A DNA stretch of 6,829 nucleotides from Chloroflexota bacterium (lineage in GTDB: Bacteria > Chloroflexota > UBA6077), in assembly GCA_021845945.1 (NCBI GenBank), contig JAJZRD010000208.1, forward strand, positions 1 to 6,829, read 5' to 3'. The notes beneath the pieces are model-generated. The model did no database searches, was not told where the DNA came from, and worked only from the letters and a program-made list of their open reading frames with translations. Numbering within the stretch: position 1 is the first letter of the stretch; each line of letters starts with the position of its first letter. Of this stretch, positions 1 through 4,804 are shown one piece after another. The position numbers were made by a program, and so were the translations under genes.

Positions 1-126
1 AGCGGCCGGGGCGGCGGCCTTAGGAGCTTCGGGGGCTCTAGCAGGCGCGGGTGCGGGCGCGGAGGAGGCACACGCGATTACTGCGAGGCTCATCAGGAAG
101 GTGACGGCGATCAGGAAGTACCTCAT
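1..126 (-). CDS. Putative lipoprotein, N-terminal fragment (runs off left edge)
   Basis: Read on the minus strand from the ATG at 126-124, 42 codons stay open to the window edge. The product starts MRYFLIAVTF, a short basic start followed by a hydrophobic stretch (residues 4-18), then the lipobox V16-I17-A18-C19. This predicts cleavage by signal peptidase II and lipid attachment to Cys19. After the Cys comes a low-complexity Ala/Pro/Ser linker (residues 20-42), typical of surface lipoproteins such as ABC substrate-binding proteins. The mature domain lies outside the window, so the function is unknown. A purine-rich AAGGGG on the minus strand (complement of 137-142) sits 10 nt before the ATG; an in-frame GTG two codons upstream is a possible alternative start. 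The gene is transcribed divergently from the YdcF-like gene. It is too short here to rule out chance, but the lipobox, ribosome site and linker agree with each other. Confidence 0.7.
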   Translation of the reverse strand, partial: MRYFLIAVTFLMSLAVIACASSAPAPAPARAPEAPKAAAPAA

Positions 127-355
127 GTCCACATTACCCCTTGCGAAATGTAGGCCTGTCCCACCACACCTTTGTGGCCCGTTATGAGCATGGCCCCGGG
201 CGTCCTCGCCCACAAACCGCTGTTGACCTTGCTGAGATTCCAGGCGGTTGCGACCTTCCGCCGAGCACAAACCTCCCTTCTTCCGCAAGCGGGGTGAGAT
301 CGAAGTATCAACTACAGCATAGCGGTGGCCGCACCGGTTGTCTACGCTCTTTCCC

Positions 356-385
356 TTGACCGCCTTTCTCCCGAGCCTCTATACT
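356..385 (+). promoter_or_regulatory. Sigma70-type promoter for the YdcF/glycosyltransferase/metG block
   Basis: TTGACC (356-361) matches five of six bases of the -35 consensus TTGACA. TATACT (380-385) matches five of six bases of the -10 consensus TATAAT. The spacer is 18 bp, within the normal range. Transcription would start near 392, giving a leader of roughly 35-40 nt before the TTG start at 429. Such a match is uncommon by chance in GC-rich DNA. It is the only clear promoter ahead of the four close-packed genes from 429 to 4470. Confidence 0.65.
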
Positions 386-417
386 GGCCCCGCTTTCGGT
401 ACCCGGCGGTCTGTTAC

Positions 418-422
418 GGAGG
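418..422 (+). promoter_or_regulatory. Ribosome binding site setting the TTG start at 429
   Basis: GGAGG lies 6 nt before the TTG at 429. It is the strongest Shine-Dalgarno match in the window and supports a TTG start, since there is no nearby in-frame ATG or GTG that would serve. Confidence 0.75.
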
Positions 423-428
423 CATCCC

Positions 429-1073
429 TTGGCCCGGCGCAGGACCCACAACTCCTTTCACGTAGCACTGCCTGGATGCGCCGGTTTCGCCTGGGTTGCG
501 ACGGCACTGGTCCTGATCGGAGCCGCCCTCCTCTGGCAAGGACCCCTTCTTCTGACGGCCATCGGCAGCTTCCTGGTAGTCGAGGACAACCCCTCCAATG
601 CCGATGCCATCGTGGTGCTCAGCGGCGACGGGGGCGCCAGGCTGGAGCAGGGCGTCGAGCTGTTCCAGGAGGGCTACGCCCGGTGGCTGATCCTGGTGGG
701 GGGCGGCCAGCAGGGTAGCCCGCCCGCGGCGGAGGTGATGAGGACCCAGGCCGCCGAACTGGGGGTGCCGCAGGCGAGGATGCTGGTGGTGGGCCAATCC
801 ACCTCCACCCGGGAGGATGCCCTCTACACCCGGGAGTTGATGGTCCGGCAGGGGCTGAAGTCCGCCATTCTGGTGACTTCCCCCTACCACGAGCGGCGGG
901 CCTCCCTGACCTTCGCCAAAGCCTTCCAGGACACCGGCATCTCGGTGGCGAGCTACCCGGTCCAGGACGATCAGTGGCACCCCAATAGCTGGTGGCAGAA
1001 CGGCGCGACCCTGCGCCTCACCGTCGTCGAGTTGGCCAAGCTGGCCTACTACAAGCTGAACGGATACCTCTGA
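429..1073 (+). CDS. YdcF/DUF218 family membrane-anchored protein
   Basis: The product has 214 residues and belongs to the DUF218 (YdcF/SanA/ElyC) family. It has a basic N-terminus (RRR at 3-5), a hydrophobic segment at about residues 17-45 that should anchor it in the membrane, then the DUF218 domain. Family landmarks are ADAIVVLSGD (58-67) with the following GGAR, LILVGG (87-92), the STSTREDA stretch (124-131) and ILVTSPYHERRA (147-158), which contains the usual polar active-site-like residues. The C-terminus ends in the common aromatic/Leu stretch ELAKLAYYKLNGYL. Members are linked to envelope stress, vancomycin tolerance at the membrane and surface polysaccharide metabolism, but no single reaction is settled. 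The TTG start is chosen from GGAGG at 418-422. The next gene starts 1 nt after the stop, implying translational coupling to glycosyltransferases and a role in envelope glycan synthesis. The domain call is firm; the function is not. Confidence 0.88.
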   Translation: MARRRTHNSFHVALPGCAGFAWVATALVLIGAALLWQGPLLLTAIGSFLVVEDNPSNADAIVVLSGDGGARLEQGVELFQEGYARWLILVGGGQQGSPPAAEVMRTQAAELGVPQARMLVVGQSTSTREDALYTRELMVRQGLKSAILVTSPYHERRASLTFAKAFQDTGISVASYPVQDDQWHPNSWWQNGATLRLTVVELAKLAYYKLNGYL

Positions 1074-1074
1074 C

Positions 1075-2052
1075 TTGTCAAACCCCGCCCCCTTCATATC
1101 GGTCATCGTCCCCAACTGGAACGGATCCCGCTACCTGGCGGGCTGCCTGGCATCGCTGCGATCCCAGCGCTACCGGCAGTTCGAGGTGCTGGTGGTGGAT
1201 AACGGCTCCACCGATGGCTCCGACCGGATGGTCCCGGAGCGATTCCCGGAGTTTCGACTGGTGTCCCTGGACAGCAACAGGGGCTTCGCGGCGGCCGTCA
1301 ACGAGGGGATCCGCCGGTCCAAGGGCGAGCTGGTGGCTCTGCTGAACAACGATGCCGAAGCGGAGGAGGGCTGGCTGGAACGATTGGCCGAGGCGTCCGT
1401 TGTACATCCGGAAGCGGGTTTCTTCGCCTGCAAGATCCTTCTCTACGATCGGCGGGACGTGATCCACTCGGCGGGGGACTTCTACACCAAGGATGGAGTC
1501 CCCGGCAACCGAGGGGTCTGGCAGAGGGACGAGGGTCAATTCGACCGGGAGGAGTACGTGCCGGCGGCCTGCGGGGGTGCCTCGGGGTGGCGACGCGACC
1601 TCCTCGAGGATGTGGGGCTGTTCGACGAGTCCCTCTTCATGTACTGTGAGGACGTGGATCTCAGCCTCCGAGCCCAGCTGCGAGGCCACCGCTGCCTCTA
1701 CCTTCCCGGCGCCCGCGTCTACCACCGGCTGAGCGCCACGGGGGGGGGCGAGACCGCCAGCTTCTACTGCGGACGGAACTTCATCACCGTCGCGGTAAAG
1801 AACCTGCCCTCCGAGGTCCTCCGTCGCAATTGGGCCGCCCTGATTAGGACTCAGGCCCGTTTTGCGGTACACTCTATCTGGCATTTCCGGGAGAAGGCCG
1901 CCAGAGCGAGACTAAGAGGACAAATCGCAGGAGCACTGCAGATCCCGAAGAGGCTCGGCCAGCGCCGGGCCCTGCAGGAGGCCCGCAGGGTCCCCGAGAG
2001 CTACCTGCTGTCGCTGCTGCGCGAGCCCGAGCCCACCATCGAGAGGTCGTGA
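1075..2052 (+). CDS. Family 2 glycosyltransferase, rhamnosyltransferase (WbbL-like) type
   Basis: The product has 325 residues with a GT-A fold of family GT2. The nucleotide-sugar binding half shows ISVIVPNWNG (8-17), VVDNGSTDGS (40-49), NRGFAAAVNEGI (68-79) and LLNNDAE (89-95), which holds the DXD-like metal site. The acceptor half shows CGGASGWRRDLL (166-177), the likely catalytic acidic pair in CEDVDLSLR (191-199) and the ARVYHRLSAT stretch (213-222), as in WbbL-like enzymes that add deoxyhexoses to O-antigen or other envelope glycans. There are no clear membrane helices; the Arg-rich C-terminal 70 residues may bind membrane or a partner. The start is TTG with only a weak ribosome site, 1 nt after the YdcF stop, so translation is probably coupled. 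Nine consecutive G (1740-1748) at residues 222-225 is a possible slippage site that would remove the last 100 residues. Sugar and acceptor cannot be read from sequence alone. Confidence 0.92.
   Translation: MSNPAPFISVIVPNWNGSRYLAGCLASLRSQRYRQFEVLVVDNGSTDGSDRMVPERFPEFRLVSLDSNRGFAAAVNEGIRRSKGELVALLNNDAEAEEGWLERLAEASVVHPEAGFFACKILLYDRRDVIHSAGDFYTKDGVPGNRGVWQRDEGQFDREEYVPAACGGASGWRRDLLEDVGLFDESLFMYCEDVDLSLRAQLRGHRCLYLPGARVYHRLSATGGGETASFYCGRNFITVAVKNLPSEVLRRNWAALIRTQARFAVHSIWHFREKAARARLRGQIAGALQIPKRLGQRRALQEARRVPESYLLSLLREPEPTIERS
1740..1748 (+). repeat. Nine-G homopolymer inside the glycosyltransferase gene
   Basis: A run of nine G spans the last base of Thr222 and the Gly223-Gly225 codons. It is much longer than other G runs in the coding part of this window, and these glycines could have been encoded with mixed GGC/GGG codons. 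Such tracts in surface glycosyltransferase genes of other bacteria are phase-variation switches. Here a role is only inferred. Confidence 0.6.
2041..2046 (+). promoter_or_regulatory. Ribosome binding site for the second glycosyltransferase
   Basis: GAGAGG lies inside the end of the preceding gene, 5 nt before the ATG at 2052. This favours that ATG over the GTG at 2049, which would leave only 2 nt of spacing. Confidence 0.6.
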
Positions 2053-2825
2053 TGGATCGTCCGTTCATATCGCTGGTAGTACCGGCTTACAACGAGCAGG
2101 GGAGGCTTCCCGCCACGCTGGAGAAGCTGCGGGAGTACCTTACTCGCCAGAGCTTCAGCTACGAGGTGCTGGTAGTGGACGACGGCAGCCTGGACGGCAC
2201 CGCGGACCTGGTGGAGAAGGCCGCGGCGGACTTCCCCGGCCTGCGGCTGCTGCGGGAGCCCCATCGAGGCAAGGGCCACGCGGTGCGCCAGGGGATGCTG
2301 GCGGCTGAGGGCCGCTACGTCATGTTCTGCGACGCCGACTTCTCCATGCCCGTCGAGGAGGTGCCTCGCTTCCCCGAGGCCATGCTGGGACCCCAGGCGA
2401 TCGCCATCGCCTCCCGGGAGGTGAAGGGGGCCCGGCGGATCGGGGAGCCGAAGCATCGCCACCTGATGGGACGGGTCTTCAATCTGATCGTGCGGGTCCT
2501 GGCGGTGCCGGGACTTCAGGACACCCAGTGCGGCTTCAAGTGCTTCAGCCGGGACGCAGCCCAGAGGATCTTCCGGATGCAGGTCATCGACGGCTTCGGC
2601 TTCGACGTGGAGGTGCTTTACGTCGCCCGGAAGCTGGGTCTCGGCATCACGGAAGTGCCCATAAGCTGGTATTATTCACCTAGTAGCCGGGTGGATCCGA
2701 TCCGCGATACCCTGCGCATGTTCAACGACGTGCTGCAGGTGAGAGCCAACGACCGCCACGGCCTGTACGACGCAGCAAGAGACTCGGAGGAGAACAGTCG
2801 GATATCAGTGGTGAGTAGTGAGTGA
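2052..2825 (+). CDS. Family 2 glycosyltransferase, polyprenyl-phosphate hexose synthase (ALG5/DPM1-like)
   Basis: The product has 257 residues and resembles dolichyl-phosphate beta-glucosyltransferase (ALG5) and DPM1-type enzymes, which move a hexose from UDP-glucose or GDP-mannose to a polyprenyl phosphate on the cytoplasmic face of the membrane. Visible motifs are LVVPAYNE (8-15), VVDDGSLDGT (41-50), HRGKGHAVRQGM (71-82), the metal-binding FCDADFSMP (92-100), the hallmark DTQCGFKCF (157-165), GFGFDVEVLY (181-190) and EVPISWYY (201-208). It has no C-terminal membrane helices, unlike GtrB/ArnC-type enzymes, so it is probably peripheral. The ATG overlaps the previous stop by one base (TGATG), a sign of coupled translation. 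A GTG one codon upstream (2049) is a less likely start. The lipid-linked sugar could feed the GT-C-like membrane protein at 4805-6145. Family assignment is strong; which sugar is used is unknown. Confidence 0.92.
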   Translation: MDRPFISLVVPAYNEQGRLPATLEKLREYLTRQSFSYEVLVVDDGSLDGTADLVEKAAADFPGLRLLREPHRGKGHAVRQGMLAAEGRYVMFCDADFSMPVEEVPRFPEAMLGPQAIAIASREVKGARRIGEPKHRHLMGRVFNLIVRVLAVPGLQDTQCGFKCFSRDAAQRIFRMQVIDGFGFDVEVLYVARKLGLGITEVPISWYYSPSSRVDPIRDTLRMFNDVLQVRANDRHGLYDAARDSEENSRISVVSSE

Positions 2826-2835
2826 TGAGCCAAAG

Positions 2836-4470
2836 ATGAGCGAGCACATCTTCATCGGGGTTGCCTGGCCCTACGCCAACGGCCCCCTCCACCTGGGACA
2901 CCTGGCGGGGGCGCTACTGCCGCCTGACATCTTCGCCCGGTTCCATCGCCTCAAGGGGAACCAGGTGCTGATGGTCTCCGGCTCCGACCAGCACGGCACG
3001 CCCATCACACTTCGTGCCGAGCGGGAGGGCAAGAGCCCTCGGGAGGTCGCCGACTTCTACCACGAGCAGTTCGTGGATAACATCAAGAGGGTCGGCATCA
3101 GCTACGACCTCTTCACCAAGACGACCACCGAGAACCACTACCAGGTGACCCAGGACCTCTTCCTCGGCCTGCTGAAGAACGGCTTCGTCGAGAAGGCGGT
3201 GATGCACTCGCCCTACTGCACCACCTGCAACCGCTTCCTGCCCGACCGGTACGTGGAGGGGACCTGCCCCCACTGCGGCTTCACCGAGGCCCGAGGGGAC
3301 CAGTGCGACAACTGCGGGAAGACCCTGGATCCCACCGACCTGATAAACCCTCGGTGCAAGTTCCACGGGACCACCCCCGAGATCCGGCCGACGGAGCACT
3401 TCTTCCTGAAGCTGTCCAAGCTGAACGACCGGCTGCTGGAGTGGGTGAAGCCCAAGAGCTACTGGCGGCCCAACGTCTACAACTTCACCATGAACATGCT
3501 CCAGGAGGGACTCAAGGACCGACCTATCACCCGGGACATCGAGTGGGGCGTGCCAATCCCGCTGCCCGGCTACGAGAGCAAGCGGATCTACGTCTGGTTC
3601 GACGCGGTGACCGGCTACCTATCGGCCAGTATCGAGTGGGCCAAGCTACGAGGGGAGCCGGACAAGTGGAAGGAGTGGTGGCAGCAGCCCTGCCGGTCCT
3701 ACTACTTCGTGGGTAAGGACAACATACCGTTCCACGCCATCATCTGGCCGGCTATGCTGATGGGCTACGGAGGGCTCAACCTGCCCTACGACGTGCCCGC
3801 CAACGAGTACCTGAACCTGGAGGGCGGGAAGTTCTCCACCAGCCGGGGGTGGGCGGCCTGGCTGCCCGACATGCTGGATCAGTACGACCCGGATCCGATC
3901 CGGTACATGCTGACCATCAACATGCCGGAGACCCGGGACACCGACTTCTCCATGTCGGAGTTCATCCGCCGCAACAACGACGAGCTGGTGGCCACCTACG
4001 GCAACCTGGTGCACCGGACCCTCACCTTCCTCCAGCGATACCTGGAGGGGAGGGTGCCCGAGATGGGCGCCGGCTATCAGCCCGACGAGGAGATGACCCG
4101 CCGCATCGAGGAGACCTTCGACACCGTGGGAGACCTGCTGGAGGGAGCCCACTTCAAGGACTCCCTGAAGGAAGTGATGACCCTGGCCCAGTTCGGCAAC
4201 CGCTACCTGGAGGAGAAGGCCCCCTGGAAGCAGCGGAAGGAGAACCCGGAGGCGATGGCCGCGACCATGTACGAGTGCCTGCGGCTGGTGGACTCCCTGA
4301 AGGTGCTCACCTATCCCTATCTGCCCCACTCGGCGGAGAAGCTGCACGGGCTGCTGGGCTACAGCGACGATCTGTTGAGCCACGGCTGGAAGCCTTCGGC
4401 GCCGCCCCAGGGTAGGAAGTTGCCGGAGCCAAGCCCGCTCTTCACCAAGCTGGAGCTGCCCGAGGCGTAG
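2836..4470 (+). CDS. metG: Methionyl-tRNA synthetase
   Basis: This class I enzyme charges tRNA-Met and initiator tRNA with methionine in the cytoplasm, using ATP. From the chosen ATG it has 544 residues. The Rossmann domain shows VAWPYANGPLHLGH, with the HIGH motif as HLGH (19-22). A zinc-binding connective domain has CTTC (128-131), CPHC (144-147), CDNC (157-160) and CKFH (174-177), so it has two knuckles, the last with His in place of the final Cys. The methionine-site region includes FDAVTGYLSA, then YFVGKDNIPFHAIIW. The KMSKS loop reads KFSTS (332-336). A helical anticodon-binding domain follows (about 375-515). The protein stops there, without the C-terminal Trbp111/EMAP-like domain of longer MetG forms. 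It begins 10 nt after the previous stop. A GTG at 2818 would add six residues and overlap that gene by 8 nt; neither start has a strong ribosome site. It probably shares the upstream promoter. Confidence 0.97.
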   Translation: MSEHIFIGVAWPYANGPLHLGHLAGALLPPDIFARFHRLKGNQVLMVSGSDQHGTPITLRAEREGKSPREVADFYHEQFVDNIKRVGISYDLFTKTTTENHYQVTQDLFLGLLKNGFVEKAVMHSPYCTTCNRFLPDRYVEGTCPHCGFTEARGDQCDNCGKTLDPTDLINPRCKFHGTTPEIRPTEHFFLKLSKLNDRLLEWVKPKSYWRPNVYNFTMNMLQEGLKDRPITRDIEWGVPIPLPGYESKRIYVWFDAVTGYLSASIEWAKLRGEPDKWKEWWQQPCRSYYFVGKDNIPFHAIIWPAMLMGYGGLNLPYDVPANEYLNLEGGKFSTSRGWAAWLPDMLDQYDPDPIRYMLTINMPETRDTDFSMSEFIRRNNDELVATYGNLVHRTLTFLQRYLEGRVPEMGAGYQPDEEMTRRIEETFDTVGDLLEGAHFKDSLKEVMTLAQFGNRYLEEKAPWKQRKENPEAMAATMYECLRLVDSLKVLTYPYLPHSAEKLHGLLGYSDDLLSHGWKPSAPPQGRKLPEPSPLFTKLELPEA

Positions 4471-4498
4471 GATCCGGCTCCCGCGAGACCAGGGAACC

Positions 4499-4522
4499 GT
4501 AGGGCAGGGCGCTCTGCCCTGC
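4499..4522 (+). repeat. REP-like element A (single)
   Basis: GTAG, one base, then a perfect 7-bp stem (GCAGGGC 4504-4510, GCCCTGC 4516-4522) around the 5-nt loop GCTCT. It begins 29 nt after the metG stop. No matching CTAC-ended partner lies downstream, so it stands alone. Confidence 0.75.
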
Positions 4523-4545
4523 CGACGGACGGTGGCCGCCTCGGC

Positions 4546-4620
4546 GTAGGGCAGGGTCTTGTGCCCCGCCGCCCGGACAACCACGACCGGCGGGCGGCGG
4601 GGGATAACCCCCCGCTCTAC
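4546..4620. repeat. REP-like inverted pair B (BIME-like, 75 bp)
   Basis: Two half-elements face each other. The left half (4546-4569, plus strand) is GTAG plus one base, stem GCAGGGT with GCCCCGC, and loop CTTGT; its stem has one A-C mismatch and one G-T pair. The right half (4597-4620, minus strand) is GTAG plus one base, perfect stem GCGGGGG with CCCCCGC, and loop GTTAT. The 27-bp spacer adds to a perfect 12-bp inverted repeat (4564-4575 with 4591-4602), so alternative folds exist. Confidence 0.78.
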
Positions 4621-4633
4621 ATAGTCGAAGCCA

Positions 4634-4675
4634 TTGTCCGGGGCGGGCGAGACGCTCGCGCTCCCAGCCGGACAA
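4634..4675. repeat. Second-type palindromic hairpin
   Basis: TTGTCCGG (4634-4641) pairs perfectly with CCGGACAA (4668-4675). Between them is a smaller perfect hairpin, GCGAG ACG CTCGC. It lacks the GTAG head of its neighbours. The same CCGGACAA also occurs in the spacer of pair B at 4573-4580, which suggests a shared or nested origin. Confidence 0.55.
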
Positions 4676-4705
4676 CATCCCTTAGCCGGCAAGTACCCGG
4701 GCCAT

Positions 4706-4762
4706 GTAGTGTCGGGGCTTGTCCCCGACGGGTCACCCGTCGCCCACAAGGGGCGACGCTAC
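4706..4762. repeat. REP-like inverted pair C (BIME-like, 57 bp)
   Basis: The left half (4706-4729) is GTAG plus one base, stem GTCGGGG with CCCCGAC, and loop CTTGT. The right half (4739-4762, minus strand) is GTAG plus one base, stem GTCGCCC with GGGCGAC, and loop CTTGT. Both stems are perfect 7-bp helices. The halves differ at three stem positions, and each is a G-C to C-G swap matched on the other side. The junction also forms a perfect CGACGGG TCA CCCGTCG hairpin (4726-4742), so the element can fold in more than one way. Confidence 0.82.
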
Positions 4763-4793
4763 AAAGACGTCTTACCCTGCTTCACTCCCCAGC

Positions 4794-4799
4794 GTGAGG
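4794..4799 (+). promoter_or_regulatory. Ribosome binding site setting the TTG start at 4805
   Basis: GTGAGG lies 5 nt before the TTG at 4805 and follows the repeat block. It supports this start over the upstream in-frame TTG at 4634, which falls inside a palindromic repeat. Confidence 0.65.
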
Positions 4800-4804
4800 T
4801 CCCC

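Larger units (their letters stand above)
127..428. other. Divergent intergenic region
   Basis: This 302-bp spacer separates the leftward lipoprotein gene from the rightward YdcF-like gene, so it should hold the start signals of both. Rightward signals are clear: the promoter at 356-385 and the ribosome site at 418-422. Leftward, only the AAGGGG ribosome site (137-142, complement) is visible; I found no convincing -10/-35 pair. Two weak palindromes occur: TTTGTGG at 171-177 with CCACAAA at 210-216, and CGGTG at 323-327 with CACCG at 332-336, the latter ending 20 nt before the -35 box. Either could be an operator, but both are short enough to be chance. Open frames through this region have no ribosome site and no recognisable protein. 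Confidence 0.6.
4471..4804. other. Repeat-rich intergenic region between metG and the GT-C-like gene
   Basis: This 334-bp spacer holds no credible gene. It contains one single and two paired REP-like palindromes, a different long hairpin at 4634-4675, and the 10-bp palindrome AAGACGTCTT at 4764-4773. No U-tract follows any hairpin, so I see no standard intrinsic terminator, and I found no clear promoter for the gene at 4805. Open frames that run in from the left, including one continuous with the membrane protein, are simply unblocked GC-rich DNA. Confidence 0.75.

Noticed and set aside
141..359. Plus-strand open frame of 72 codons in the divergent spacer
   Set aside because: There is no ribosome site or recognisable sequence, and its end overlaps the -35 box of the promoter at 356-385.
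414..1115. Minus-strand open frame of 233 codons over the YdcF-like gene
   Set aside because: It is a shadow of the recognised gene, with no domain and no ribosome site.
1078..1884. Minus-strand open frame of 268 codons over the first glycosyltransferase
   Set aside because: Its composition reflects the opposite strand of conserved glycosyltransferase motifs, so it is not a gene.
4499..4524. Intrinsic terminator for metG
   Set aside because: The hairpin is strong but no T-tract follows, so it is called a repeat. It might still slow RNA polymerase or protect the 3' end.
3646..4749. Long open frame (367 codons) on the minus strand across metG and its downstream spacer
   Set aside because: It is antisense to a certain metG, has low-complexity Gly/Leu/Val/His-rich sequence and no recognisable domain. 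Codon bias in GC-rich genes commonly leaves such frames open.
4546..4762. tRNA-like cloverleaf or CRISPR-like array from the repeated stems
   Set aside because: The stems do not match tRNA arm lengths and there is no anticodon or T-loop sequence. The copies are inverted and unevenly spaced, unlike direct CRISPR repeats.
4634..4804. N-terminal extension of 57 codons on the membrane protein
   Set aside because: It would start at a TTG inside a palindrome and translate the REP-like pair C. The TTG at 4805 has a ribosome site and gives a normal membrane-protein start.
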